In this document: piece by piece, positions 43,522 through 54,111 of the stretch
Numbering within the stretch: the first letter of the stretch is position 1
Layout of the letters: each line of letters begins with the position of its first letter
From: Plantactinospora soyae
GTDB taxonomy: Bacteria > Actinomycetota > Actinomycetes > Mycobacteriales > Micromonosporaceae
Assembly: GCF_014874095.1 (NCBI RefSeq)
Contig: NZ_JADBEB010000001.1
Span: 1,736,001-1,800,000 of the forward strand
DNA length: 64,000 nucleotides
Reading direction: 5' to 3'
Position numbers and translations under genes: made by a program
The notes under the pieces: generated by a model
Seen by the model: the letters and a program-made list of their open reading frames with translations, nothing else
Told to the model about the DNA's origin: nothing
Databases searched by the model: none

Positions 43522-43953
43522 TTGAGCGTGCAGGACTCCGCGTTCCGAGGATTCGCCAACCCGGTCGACCCATCGCCCGCCGAGCTGCGGGCCTGGGCGT
43601 ACGAGCCTGACTCGGTGCCGTTGCACACGATGCCGAAGGACTGGGATCTGCTCGTCTCCGGCGATCGGCTGATCACCACGCTGTTCGACCTGGCGATGGA
43701 TCGGTCCTGTCCGGCCCGCCGGTTCGCGCTGCACTGCCTCTACATCTACGCGGCGGACGGGATCCGGACCAAGTTCCAGGCCCACCCGAAGCGGCGGTTG
43801 CGCAAGCTGGTCGAGCAGGCCGAACGGCAGGGTGACGAGCAGATGGCCATCTGGGCGCACAACACCCGGATGCTCCAGGCGAGGCCGGAGCTGTTCGACT
43901 ACCGCGACTGGTGCGAGGGTGGCCTGGTCCGCCAGGCCCGCCGGCTCGGCTGA
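43522..43953 (+). CDS. hypothetical protein, 143 residues
   Basis: A soluble protein beginning MSVQDSAFRGFANPVDPSP and containing DWDLLVSGDRLITTLFDLAMD and CPARRFALHCLYIYAADGIR. No signal peptide or membrane segment is present. A conserved-looking W/Y/H pattern suggests an actinobacterial family of unknown function. The start is TTG 43522 with GGAAAGGCGG upstream; GTG 43528 is an alternative. It stands alone between the antiporter and the DUF4360 array. Confidence 0.72.
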   Translation: MSVQDSAFRGFANPVDPSPAELRAWAYEPDSVPLHTMPKDWDLLVSGDRLITTLFDLAMDRSCPARRFALHCLYIYAADGIRTKFQAHPKRRLRKLVEQAERQGDEQMAIWAHNTRMLQARPELFDYRDWCEGGLVRQARRLG

Positions 43954-44395
43954 CCGCGACTCGGCCGACCGGATCTCCTCGGGGCGTCGACGCCTCCGCA
44001 GCCGCGGGTGCCGCTGGGGGCGTCGCTGCGGGCGGAAGTGGTCCGGGACCCCCCGTGGACCCCGGGCCACCAACCACCACTGGTGCCGACGCCGGAGCAC
44101 GGGACCTGACCTGCGTACCGGTCCACCCGGAGTTCCGGGCGGCACCACTGGTCAGGTTACTGACCTCGTCGGCCGCGTGCGCCCGAATCGGGCAGCCGGC
44201 CGAGCGGGGTACTCGGACCGTCCGGGGTTCCGTCACCCGGGGTCCGGCAGGAAGAGCTGGCGCTCGAACCACCTGTCTACGAGCGCCAGCGATAATCTTC
44301 GCTTGAGCCGTCGCGACGCCGACCGGCCACTGCCGTACCGGCGTGCGTCGTTGTTGCCCTTCTAGGTCTGCACCGGGATCCGGTCCCGGTCCTGA
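43954..44395. other. convergent intergenic region with two hairpins
   Basis: No credible gene. GCTGGCGCTCG (44256-44266) pairs perfectly with 44280-44290 around a 13-base loop. ACCGGGA-TCCGG-TCCCGGT (44372-44390) lies 6 bases past the stop of the leftward DUF4360 gene. Both look like terminators for the converging transcripts, but neither has a U-run. Open frames here have atypical composition. Confidence 0.5.
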
Positions 44396-45034
44396 CTACT
44401 CGCACCGCATCCAGTTGAAGTGGTACGTCGTGCTGACGCTGCCGTCGGTGGAGTCCATCATCATGAAGCTGGTCGTCGTCGCGGGCGACGAACCACGGAT
44501 CACCCGCAGTTCAGTGTTGATGTTGAACAGGCGTACCTGGCCACAGGGGGCGTAGACCAGCGAGGCCACGTCGGTGGTGTCGGTCGTCTGCCAGCTGTCA
44601 CTGACCGGACCGGCGAAGGAGTGCGAGCGGGCGTCCGTCGGTGACGTGCCCTGGATGTAGTAGCTCGCCCGTTGCATGCCGCTGGCACCGCGCTCCAGAT
44701 GGGCGAATCCGCGATAGTCGGCCTGCCCGATCGCGTACGTGAAGCCGCCCGGAACCTTGACCTCCAGGACCAGTTGGCAATTCTTCCGGAAGTCGGTGGG
44801 CGCGGTGCCGGCGCCGGCCTGGGCGAGATAGTCGCTGTAGGTCACCGTGAATGCCGTGTTGTCGGGCGCCGTGGCGACCGCTGCCGTACCGGCCCGGCAC
44901 CCCGATCCGTTGACGGTCACAATCTCGACGGTGATGCGCTCGGCCGGCGGATTCGTGGTCGGCACGGGGTCGGCGAGTACCGGCAAGCCCAGTAACGAGG
45001 CCGCCAGACTGCCGATGACTAACGTGTGCAACAT
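44396..45034 (-). CDS. secreted DUF4360 protein, copy 1
   Basis: A 212-residue secreted protein of unknown function, last of a tandem trio. A signal peptide (about 1-21, LVIGSLAASLLGLPVLA) precedes the DUF4360 pattern: NGSGCRAGTAAVATAPDNTA, then FTVTYSDYLAQ, RKNCQL, YRGFAHLE, YAPCG, FNINTELRV and a terminal WMRC. The four conserved cysteines probably form two disulfides outside the cell. GGAG lies 9 bases before the ATG. It is about equally similar by eye to the other two copies. Confidence 0.87.
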   Translation of the reverse strand: MLHTLVIGSLAASLLGLPVLADPVPTTNPPAERITVEIVTVNGSGCRAGTAAVATAPDNTAFTVTYSDYLAQAGAGTAPTDFRKNCQLVLEVKVPGGFTYAIGQADYRGFAHLERGASGMQRASYYIQGTSPTDARSHSFAGPVSDSWQTTDTTDVASLVYAPCGQVRLFNINTELRVIRGSSPATTTSFMMMDSTDGSVSTTYHFNWMRCE

Positions 45035-45222
45035 TTGCAGGGCTCCCTTCGGTCACCGTCGCGCGAGCCGTTGCCCGCGCGATGTATCACACTTCATCCA
45101 TCGATCGGATGGCCCTTTTTGCGGGGCACCCGCGCCGGCTGGACAATGCCGGCCGGGCGGGTACCCACCCCTGGGACGGAGTACGGGAACAGAAACCCGA
45201 TCCACGACTCAGAGGTACTACG

Positions 45223-45870
45223 TCAGGACTCTTCGCACTTCTTCCATGCGAAGTGGTAGATGGTGTTGATGCCACCGTCCGTCGAGTCCATAGCCATGAA
45301 ACTGGTGGTGGTCGCCGGGTTGGACGTACCGACGTTCACCCGCAGTTCGGTGTTGATGTTGAGGAAGCGCATCTCGCCGCAGGGCGCGTAGCTCACCGAG
45401 GTCAACTCGGAGGTGTCCGTCGTCTGCCAACTGTCGTCCAGTGGGCCGCTGAACGAGTGGTTCTTGTACGTCGTCGGCGAGGAACCCTGGAAGTAGTAGT
45501 TTGCCCGCGAAACGGCGGTCGCACCGGACGCCAGGTAGCCGTAGCCCCGGTAGTCGGCCTGGAGAATCGCGTAGGTGAAGCCCTCCGGAACATGTACCTG
45601 CAGAGCCAGCTGGCAGTTCTTCCGGGCGTCGATCGGCCGCGCCCCCACGCCGACCTGGGCAAGATATTCGCTGTAGGTCACCGTGAAGGCGGTGTTGTCG
45701 GGGGCGACCGCGACAGCCGCAGTCCCGGCCGGGCAACCCGAACCATTGATGGTAATGACATCAATGACAATCTGCGCATCCGGGGGCTCCACCGGGGGAT
45801 CCGTCGGGATGACTATCGGGCCACCGAGCATCGAGGCAACGAGACTGCCAAGGGCCAGCACACTGATCAT
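45223..45870 (-). CDS. secreted DUF4360 protein, copy 2
   Basis: A 215-residue secreted paralogue with signal peptide (SVLALGSLVASMLGG), NGSGCPAGTAAVAVAPDNTA, RKNCQLALQVHVPEG, YAPCGEMRFLNINTELRV and terminal WKKC. GGAGGG stands 6 bases before the ATG. It has its own promoter at 45915-45945, so the three copies are separate transcription units rather than one operon. The gap to copy 1 (188 bases) holds an imperfect GC-rich hairpin around 45125-45166. Confidence 0.88.
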   Translation of the reverse strand: MISVLALGSLVASMLGGPIVIPTDPPVEPPDAQIVIDVITINGSGCPAGTAAVAVAPDNTAFTVTYSEYLAQVGVGARPIDARKNCQLALQVHVPEGFTYAILQADYRGYGYLASGATAVSRANYYFQGSSPTTYKNHSFSGPLDDSWQTTDTSELTSVSYAPCGEMRFLNINTELRVNVGTSNPATTTSFMAMDSTDGGINTIYHFAWKKCEES

Positions 45871-45914
45871 GGGTTCCCTCCCGATCGTGGCGATAATGTA
45901 GCGCGCGCATGTTC

Positions 45915-45945
45915 ACTTTAGCTCTGTAAATTGATGTTCGTCAAT
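45915..45945 (-). promoter_or_regulatory. promoter of DUF4360 copy 2 with ATTGA/TCAAT repeat
   Basis: Read leftward: -35 TTGACG, 18-base spacer, -10 TAAAGT. The -35 is embedded in an inverted repeat whose plus strand is ATTGATGTTCGTCAAT (45930-45945), 60 bases before the ATG. The same repeat lies 59 bases before copy 3. Confidence 0.65.
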
Positions 45946-46004
45946 GTCCGAAAATTGGATGCAACTAGCGCCGATTAGTGGTACGACCTGCTGCGACAAA
46001 AGCG

Positions 46005-46062
46005 AGGGCCCCCGGCCGATTAGATGGACAATAACCATTCCATCAAATCGGCCGGGGGCCCT
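46005..46062 (-). terminator. strong intrinsic terminator downstream of DUF4360 copy 3
   Basis: AGGGCCCCCGGCCGATT (46005-46021) pairs perfectly with 46046-46062. After one A-A mismatch the stem continues with GATGGA/TCCATC, leaving a 10-base loop. In the leftward direction the stem is followed by CGCTTTTG, a U-run. It lies 54 bases past the copy 3 stop and insulates copy 2. Confidence 0.88.
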
Positions 46063-46115
46063 ATTTCGCGCTAGCCCCACAAACCGCCGTCAGAAGACGC
46101 GTGGCGGCGCTGTGA

Positions 46116-46736
46116 TCAGCACTCTTTCCAACTGAGGTGGTACACGCTGCGCACACTGCCCCGCGTCGTGTCCATCGCCATGAAGCTGGTGCCGTTGCCG
46201 GCACCGCCGCCATCCACCCGCAGTTCGGTGTTGACGTTGAGATTCCGCTCCTCGCCACAGGGCGCGTAGACCAGGCCCGCGGCACGATCGGACGTACGCC
46301 AGTGGTCGCTGTACGGGCCCTTGAACTCGTGGCTCGTCTGCGCCGTCGGCGAGGTCCCCATGAAGTAGTAGTGCGAGTGCTGCGAGCCGCTGGCTCCCGA
46401 CTGTAGGTGCGCGAAGCCCTGCAGATCCACCTGGGCCACCGCGAAGGTTAGCCCCTGGGGAATCTGCACCCGCAGGCTGAGCTGGCAGTTCTTTCGGGAT
46501 TCGGTCGGCCTCGCGCCGTCGCCCGCCAGGACGTAATAGTCACTGTAGGTGACCGTGAAGGACGTATCGTCTGCTGCGGTGCTCACCCTGGCAGTCCCCG
46601 CCGAGCAGCCCGAGCCGTTGACGGTCTCCACACTGATGGTGATCCGCTCAGCGGGAGCCACCAAGGGCTCGGTAGCTACCGTCGAGGCAAACAGTGCCGC
46701 CGCGAGTACGCCGCCGACAGCCATCACGTTGGACAT
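46116..46736 (-). CDS. secreted DUF4360 protein, copy 3
   Basis: A 206-residue secreted paralogue, first in transcription order. Signal peptide (MAVGGVLAAALFASTVA), NGSGCSAGTARVSTAADDTS, FTVTYSDYYVLAGDG, RKNCQLSLRVQIPQG, YAPCGEERNLNVNTELRV and terminal WKEC. GGAAGGAA lies 6 bases before the ATG. Its promoter is at 46781-46810 and a strong terminator follows at 46005-46062. Divergence between copies is spread along the protein while the Cys, NGSGC and NTELRV positions are kept, which argues for three functional proteins. Confidence 0.88.
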   Translation of the reverse strand: MSNVMAVGGVLAAALFASTVATEPLVAPAERITISVETVNGSGCSAGTARVSTAADDTSFTVTYSDYYVLAGDGARPTESRKNCQLSLRVQIPQGLTFAVAQVDLQGFAHLQSGASGSQHSHYYFMGTSPTAQTSHEFKGPYSDHWRTSDRAAGLVYAPCGEERNLNVNTELRVDGGGAGNGTSFMAMDTTRGSVRSVYHLSWKEC

Positions 46737-46780
46737 ACTAGTTCCTTCCGGTCGTCGCGATGCGGTCGCGCCCGCCGCTC

Positions 46781-46810
46781 ACCATAGTCACAACATTGAT
46801 TGGCGTCAAT
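46781..46810 (-). promoter_or_regulatory. promoter of DUF4360 copy 3 with ATTGA/TCAAT repeat
   Basis: Read leftward: -35 TTGACG, 17-base spacer, -10 TATGGT, an excellent housekeeping-type promoter. The plus-strand repeat ATTGATTGGCGTCAAT (46795-46810) overlaps the -35 and matches that of copy 2 in sequence and distance to the start codon. Confidence 0.7.
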
Positions 46811-47198
46811 TAATTAATCTTCAGGAAATCTTCCCTCGGCCACCGGGCAGTCGATTCTTGATTTGATCAATCAACCGCCATCCGGGCGGGTACGGAGCCA
46901 CACCGGATCGGGCATCATGATTCAGAAGGCTCGCCGGCCAGCATGGTCGCACCGGTCGGGGGTCGGACCGGATCGACGGTGCGTCTTCTGAACGCGTCGG
47001 CATGCGGTGGAACCCGGTGGCAACGGATCAAGGGTTTGACGTCGCCATTAAGTACGATCGGCCCTCGCGGCGATTGCCGGGGTAATGAATCCTGCGCGTT
47101 CGAGGTAATCATTTCCGAGCGCTACCGGATGATGATTACCAGATAGCCGGAGGTGCCGCTTTCGAAAGGTTTCGGGTAATCGCGCCCGAATGGCTCGG
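46811..47198. other. intergenic region downstream of hspR
   Basis: No gene is visible. It holds GGTAATCAT/ATGATTACC (47104-47112 with 47132-47140), a palindrome CTTTCGAAAG (47159-47168), and TTCGGG-N8-CCCGAA (47171-47190) just past the hspR stop. These hairpins probably end the leftward dnaK operon transcript. The rest is unremarkable, A/T-richer sequence. Confidence 0.45.
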
Positions 47199-47645
47199 TC
47201 AGGCCGAGGGGTCGGACCGGCGCGGGCGCCAGACCACCAGCGCGGTCGAGGCCCGGGTGGTGGGCACCAGGTCCCGACGGGGCAGGCCGCCGAGGGCCTC
47301 CAACTCCGCCACCCGCCGGTACGCCGCGTCCAGCTCCGCCTGCAGGTGCGCCACCCGCTCCTGGAGTTCGTCAACGAGCTGCTCCAGGACGATGATCCGC
47401 TTGATTCCGGCCAGGTTGACCCCGTCGTCCTGGCTGAGACGCTGCACCTCGCGCAGCAACGCGACGTCGCGGACGCTGTACCGGCGGCCACCCCCGGGCG
47501 CGCGGCCGGGCTGGACCAGGCCCATCCGGTCGTACTGCCGAAGGGTCTGCGGATGCATCCCGGCCATCCGGGCCGCCACCGAGATCATCAAGACCTTGGC
47601 GTCGGACGCCTGCTCGATCGAGACGACGACGTAATTCTCAGCCAC
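47199..47645 (-). CDS. hspR: heat-shock repressor HspR (MerR family)
   Basis: A 148-residue MerR-type repressor of the dnaK and clpB transcripts. The winged helix reads MISVAARMAGMHPQTLRQYDRMGLV with PGRAPGGGRRYS, and a coiled-coil dimerisation region follows (LVDELQERVAHLQAELDAAY). GTG 47645 is preferred: an excellent GGAGGTGAT ribosome site ends 8 bases before it, whereas the upstream GTG 47654 lies inside that site. It is the last gene of the dnaK-grpE-dnaJ-hspR operon, the standard actinobacterial order, giving feedback control through HAIR sites. Confidence 0.94.
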   Translation of the reverse strand: MAENYVVVSIEQASDAKVLMISVAARMAGMHPQTLRQYDRMGLVQPGRAPGGGRRYSVRDVALLREVQRLSQDDGVNLAGIKRIIVLEQLVDELQERVAHLQAELDAAYRRVAELEALGGLPRRDLVPTTRASTALVVWRPRRSDPSA

Positions 47646-47669
47646 CTTGATCACCTCCGCGTTGACCGG

Positions 47670-48857
47670 TCAGTTGAAACGACGCACCCGGGCGTCCAGA
47701 TGTTCCCGTCCCGCCGGGGGCGTCTGCGCGGCGAACGCCTCCAGCGCCTCGCGGGCCTCGGCGGAAAGCTGCTCCGGCACCACGATCTCCACGGTCACCA
47801 GCAGGTCACCGGCCTGCCCGTCGCGCCGGGCCACGCCCCGCCCCCGGGCCCGCAGGGTACGACCACTCGGCGTACCGGGCGGCACCCGCAGGGTCACCGG
47901 AGCGTCCAGGGTGGGCACCCGCAGATCGGTGCCGAGCACCGCCTCGGCGATGGTGATCGGCACGGTCAGCGTCAGGTCGTCGCCACTGCGCCCGAACAGC
48001 TCGTCGTTGCGCACCTTCACCAGCACGAACAGGTCGCCGGCCGGACCGCCCCGGTCACCCGGTTCCCCGCGCCCGGCGAGCCGGATCCGCTGGCCGTCGG
48101 CGACCCCGGCCGGGAACCGCACGTTGAGGGTGCGCGACTTGGTCACCCCGCCGGTGCCCCGGCACTCCGGGCACTTCTCGTCCACGATCGTGCCGACGCC
48201 CTGGCACTCCCGGCACGGCTCGGAGAAACTGAACGACCCCTGGTTCCGGGTCACCACACCGGCCCCGTGACACTGCGGGCAGGTCCGGGGCAACGTACCC
48301 GGCTTGGCCCCGTCGCCGTGGCAGGTGTCGCAGACGCCGGGGGCCCGCAGCGTCAACGGCACCGTCACGCCGCGTACCGCGTCGTCGAAGTCCAGCACCA
48401 CCTCGGCCTCGACGTCCCGCCCCCGGGCCGGACCACGGCCCCGGGCCGGACCACCACCGGAGAAGATCGAGCTGAACAGGTCGGAGAAGCCGGCACCGCC
48501 GAACCGGCGGTCACCAGCGGCGCCGCCCGGCTGACCGGCCCCGCCGAACAGGTCGGAGACGTCGAACGGGTACCCGCCGGGCTGCCCACCGGCCCTGGCG
48601 TTCCGCCGGAACGCGCCCGAGCCGAAGAGCGAGCGCATCTCGTCGTACTCCTTGCGCTTGCGCGCGTCGGCGAGTACGTCGTACGCCTCCGAGGCGGTCT
48701 TGAACCGCTCCTCGGCCTGCGCGTCACCCGGGTTGTGGTCGGGGTGCGACTCTCTGGCCAGCTTGCGGTATGCCTTCTTGATTTCGTCTGCGGAGGCGGA
48801 CTTGTCCACCCCCAGTACGGCGTAGAAGTCCTTCTCCAGCCAGTCTTTGGAACTCAT
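47670..48857 (-). CDS. dnaJ: co-chaperone DnaJ
   Basis: A 395-residue type I Hsp40. J domain at about 9-75 with the HPD motif (SHPDHN), Gly/Phe-rich region, four CxxCxGxG-type zinc repeats (about 155-225: CDTCHGDG, CPQCHGAG, CRECQGVG, CPECRGTG), and the C-terminal substrate-binding domains. It stimulates DnaK ATPase and delivers unfolded proteins. Third gene of the operon; hspR begins about 24 bases after the stop. The ATG is preceded by a G-rich but weak ribosome site. Confidence 0.95.
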   Translation of the reverse strand: MSSKDWLEKDFYAVLGVDKSASADEIKKAYRKLARESHPDHNPGDAQAEERFKTASEAYDVLADARKRKEYDEMRSLFGSGAFRRNARAGGQPGGYPFDVSDLFGGAGQPGGAAGDRRFGGAGFSDLFSSIFSGGGPARGRGPARGRDVEAEVVLDFDDAVRGVTVPLTLRAPGVCDTCHGDGAKPGTLPRTCPQCHGAGVVTRNQGSFSFSEPCRECQGVGTIVDEKCPECRGTGGVTKSRTLNVRFPAGVADGQRIRLAGRGEPGDRGGPAGDLFVLVKVRNDELFGRSGDDLTLTVPITIAEAVLGTDLRVPTLDAPVTLRVPPGTPSGRTLRARGRGVARRDGQAGDLLVTVEIVVPEQLSAEAREALEAFAAQTPPAGREHLDARVRRFN

Positions 48858-48976
48858 CGATCGTCCACCCCCTTCCCCTGTGACGTGATCGAGGCCCCGT
48901 CCGTACCCGGTCCGACGGACCCGACACGGACGGCACCTCGACCACGCACCACCGGATCACCCTCGCTCGCGGCCAT

Positions 48977-49990
48977 TCACTCCGACTCTGGATCGGCCAC
49001 CGCGACCAGCGCGGCCCGCAACACCCGGTCGCCGAGTTGGTAGCCCCGGCGCATCACCTCGACGCAGGTCGACTCGGTGACCTCGGCCGAGGTCCGGTGC
49101 GCGACCGCCTCGTGCCGGTTCGGGTCGAAGGGGTCGCCCTTCTCGCCGAACGGGGTCAGCCCGAACTTGCCCAGCGTGGCGTTCAACTGCTCGGCCACCG
49201 TGCCGAACGGCCCGACCAGGTCGCCGTGTTCCCGGGCCCGGTCAAGGTCGTCGAGTACGGGCAGCAGGGCGACGAGTACCGCCCCGGTGGCCTGCTCCGC
49301 GACGAGACCCCGGTCCCGGTCCACCCGCTTGCGGTAGTTGGAGTACTCCGCCGTCACCCGCTGGAGGTCCCTGGTCCGCTCGTCCAGTTCGGCGCGCAGG
49401 ACCGCCAACTCGGCACCGAGCGGGCCAGGGCCGTCGACCTCCGGGGTACCGCCGCCGACCGGGGTGGCCGGCGCGTCCACCACCGGACCGTCGGCGCCGG
49501 ACGGCTTCTCCGCCTCCAGCACCTCGGCGAGTTCGGCGTCGTCCACCACCGGGGTGGCCGGGGCCGACTCGTCCGTCGCGGCATCGGGTACGGCCGTCGT
49601 GTCACCCGGGTCGCTCGGCGCCGCCGAGTCCGGTACGTCCGGCGTACCGTCGGTCGACTTCGCGTCGTCGACCGTGCCGGCGGCGCCGCTCGACTCGGTG
49701 TCGTCGACCTCGCCGGCCGCTACGGTCGGCGCGTCGGCGCCCGCCGGCGGCTCGGGATCCGGGTTCGGATCCTTCACCGCCGTCGGGGCGGCGTCGACCG
49801 CGTCCGCGTCGTCAGCGCCGTCGGGCTGGGCGTGCCGGCCCGGGTTGACCTTGTCCCCGGTCATATTGATCTTCCGTTTGTCCCGGATGACGATGCCCTC
49901 GGCGGCCGCGCCCTCGGCCCGGCCGGGTGCGGAGCCACCCGGCGCCGATCCGGCGGTGTCCGGATCGGCGGCTCGTGGCTTGTCCGTCAT
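48977..49990 (-). CDS. grpE: nucleotide exchange factor GrpE with long acidic N-terminal extension
   Basis: A 337-residue GrpE. The conserved part is the C-terminal 160 residues: a coiled coil (LAVLRAELDERTRDLQRVTA), EYSNYRKRV, and the beta domain with GDPFDPNRHEAVAH and VMRRGYQLGDRVLRAALV. GrpE proteins are usually about 180-230 residues. Here about 170 residues of Asp/Ala/Pro/Gly-rich, disordered sequence precede the coiled coil. ATG 49990 has GAGG 7 bases upstream; the frame starting at 50023 is less likely. It lies 54 bases after dnaK. Confidence 0.94.
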   Translation of the reverse strand: MTDKPRAADPDTAGSAPGGSAPGRAEGAAAEGIVIRDKRKINMTGDKVNPGRHAQPDGADDADAVDAAPTAVKDPNPDPEPPAGADAPTVAAGEVDDTESSGAAGTVDDAKSTDGTPDVPDSAAPSDPGDTTAVPDAATDESAPATPVVDDAELAEVLEAEKPSGADGPVVDAPATPVGGGTPEVDGPGPLGAELAVLRAELDERTRDLQRVTAEYSNYRKRVDRDRGLVAEQATGAVLVALLPVLDDLDRAREHGDLVGPFGTVAEQLNATLGKFGLTPFGEKGDPFDPNRHEAVAHRTSAEVTESTCVEVMRRGYQLGDRVLRAALVAVADPESE

Positions 49991-50044
49991 GCGACTACCT
50001 CGATCCGTCTTGCTCAGGGCCAACGTGACTGCGGAGGTGACGGG

Positions 50045-51928
<1,884 letters not shown>

Positions 51929-52230
51929 CTTCGCTTCCTCGCTTCGTTACAAGGCAGGTGACGGGCGCCGCCCGCTGCGCACCCACCGCAAGTTGAGTGG
52001 ACCGGGCTCAATAGTGCCACGATCTCCGGCAACGTCAAAGTCGGACTTGAGTCACTTGGACGCAACCCCCCGATCCGCCGCCTCACCGCCCCCGGCCAGC
52101 CAGCGGAGCGGCATCGAAGAAGGTCACAGCGGTACGGATCGCCCGTTCTCCGCTCCGCGGCCGGCAACGCGCTGATCCGTAAGCAACCGTGCCTGTTGTC
52201 TGTGTTGCAGGGATCGGGCAGTCTTTACCC
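51929..52230 (-). promoter_or_regulatory. dnaK operon promoter with two HAIR-type HspR sites
   Basis: TTGAGT-N7-GCTCAA (51993-52011) and CTTGAGT-N7-ACGCAAC (52046-52066) both fit the HAIR pattern with one or two mismatches. Between them, read leftward, TTGACG (52033-52038) and ACTATT (52010-52015) form a likely promoter. The remaining bases up to 52230 carry only the rightward GTPase promoter (CAGTCT, 52219-52224). Confidence 0.8.
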
Positions 52231-54111
52231 GTGACGACCCACGGCGATCCGGCCACCGGCCTCGGCACGCCCATGGTCGGCCCGAAAACCCCCATCACCG
52301 ACATTCGTTTCGACACGGTCGATTCTCACCCACCGCCGAGGACCGGCGCTCCCGACACCGGGCGGCGCGTAGAACCGGACCTGCGTACGGCGCTGGGCGA
52401 GTTGCGTACCGTGATCGACGGCACGGCGTACCCGCTGACGCTGCCCGGGGCGGACGAGGCCCGACAGGGCGGCGCCGCGCTGGTCGCACAGCTCGACGAC
52501 TACCTGCTGCCGCGCCTGTCCCGGCTCGACGCACCGCTGCTGGTGGTGGTCGGCGGATCGACCGGTGCCGGCAAGTCGACCCTGGTCAACAGCCTGGTCC
52601 AGGCCCGGGTCAGTGCGGTCGGCGTGCTCCGGCCGACGACCCGCTCGCCGGTGCTGGTCTGCGGTCCGGCGGATTCGGCCTGGTTCCGGCAGGGTGACCT
52701 GCTGCCCGGCCTGACCCGGACCACCCAGCCCGGCGACCGCCCGGACACGCTGCAACTGGTCGCCGCGCCGGCCCTGCCCGCCGGGCTGGCCTTCCTGGAC
52801 GCGCCCGACATCGACTCGGTGGTCGACGCCAACCGGGCGCTCGCCACGCAGCTGCTCGCCGCCGCCGACCTCTGGCTCTTCGTCACGACGGCGGCCCGGT
52901 ACGCCGACGCGGTGCCCTGGGAACTGCTCCGCACCGCGAAACTGCGCGGCACGGTGGTGGCGTTGGTCCTCGACCGGGTGCCACCGGCGGCGACCGACGA
53001 GGTGACCGCCCACCTCTCGGAGATGCTGACCGCGTACGGGCTGGCCGCCGCGCCGCTGTTCGTGCTCCCCGAAACGGTGGTCGACGGGCAGGGACTGCTG
53101 CCGGGCCGGCTCACCGAACCGCTGCGGACCTGGTTCGCCCGGCTCGCCGCCGACTCGGACGCCCGCGCGGCCGTGATCCGGCAGACCCTGGACGGTGCCG
53201 TCAGCGCGCTCGTGCCGACGGTCGAGAGCCTGGCCAAAGCCGCCGACCAGCAGGCCGCGGCCGCGCAGGCCCTGGACCTCCGGGTCCACGCCGCCTACCG
53301 GGCCGCCCGACACTCGGTGGAGCAGAGCCTGCGGGACGGCCGGCTGCTCCGGGGCGAGGTACTGGCACGCTGGCAGGAATTCGTCGGCACCGGAGAGCTG
53401 TTCCGGACCCTCGAGGCCCGGGTCGGCCGGCTCCGCGACCGGCTCGTCGCGGCGATGACCGGTCGCCCCGCCCCGAACGCCCAGCTCCGGACCGCGATCG
53501 AGTCCCAACTGGTCACCCTGCTGCGGGAGACCTCCGCGGTCGCCGCCGAGCAGAGTTACGCCGCCTGGCAGGCGCATCCGGCCGGAGCCGCACTGCTCAC
53601 CCCCGAACTGGCCCGACCCGACGACGACCTGCCGGAACGCGCCGAGCGACTGGTCCGCGACTGGCAGCGTGGCGTCCTGGAACTGGTCCGCAACCAGGGC
53701 GGCGACAAGCGCTTCGTGGCACGCAGCGCGGCGTACGCGGTCAACGCCACCGGCCTGGCCGTCATGATCGCGGTCTTCGCCTCGACCGCCTTCATCCCCA
53801 CCGGCCTGGAGGTCGCGGCGGCCGGCGGCACCACCGTGGCCGCGCAGAAGGTCCTCGAAGCGATCTTCGGTGACCAGGCGATCCGCACCCTGGCCGGCCG
53901 GGCCAGGTCCGAACTGCTGCTCCTGGTCGACCAGTTGCTCGACCAGGAGGCCGCGCGCTACCTCAGCCGGACCGCCGCGGCCGGAGTCGACGCCGGGCCC
54001 GGCGACCGGCTGCGCGAGGCGGGCCGAACCCTCGACGCCGCCCGGAGCCGTACCGCGTCCGTCGAAGATCCCGGAGCCGCCGGAGCAACCGGACCGGAGG
54101 CGACCCGATGA
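52231..54111 (+). CDS. dynamin-like GTPase A
   Basis: A 626-residue large GTPase. P-loop GGSTGAGKSTLVNSL near residue 115, LDAPDIDSV as the G3 motif, a long helical region, then two hydrophobic helices near 505-545 (GLAVMIAVFASTAFIPTGLE and AAGGTTVAAQKVLEAIFG) suggesting membrane insertion. The family belongs to the actinobacterial dynamin/YfjP-like GTPases. GTG 52231 was chosen because CAGTCT lies 6 bases upstream (leaderless type). Its stop overlaps the start of the second GTPase gene (ATGA), so equal expression of the two is expected. Confidence 0.83.
   Translation: MTTHGDPATGLGTPMVGPKTPITDIRFDTVDSHPPPRTGAPDTGRRVEPDLRTALGELRTVIDGTAYPLTLPGADEARQGGAALVAQLDDYLLPRLSRLDAPLLVVVGGSTGAGKSTLVNSLVQARVSAVGVLRPTTRSPVLVCGPADSAWFRQGDLLPGLTRTTQPGDRPDTLQLVAAPALPAGLAFLDAPDIDSVVDANRALATQLLAAADLWLFVTTAARYADAVPWELLRTAKLRGTVVALVLDRVPPAATDEVTAHLSEMLTAYGLAAAPLFVLPETVVDGQGLLPGRLTEPLRTWFARLAADSDARAAVIRQTLDGAVSALVPTVESLAKAADQQAAAAQALDLRVHAAYRAARHSVEQSLRDGRLLRGEVLARWQEFVGTGELFRTLEARVGRLRDRLVAAMTGRPAPNAQLRTAIESQLVTLLRETSAVAAEQSYAAWQAHPAGAALLTPELARPDDDLPERAERLVRDWQRGVLELVRNQGGDKRFVARSAAYAVNATGLAVMIAVFASTAFIPTGLEVAAAGGTTVAAQKVLEAIFGDQAIRTLAGRARSELLLLVDQLLDQEAARYLSRTAAAGVDAGPGDRLREAGRTLDAARSRTASVEDPGAAGATGPEATR

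Noticed and set aside
43911-44306. 131-residue plus-strand frame
   Set aside because: It overlaps the end of the preceding gene, has no ribosome site, a Pro/Gly/Ala-random composition and contains the terminator-like hairpin.
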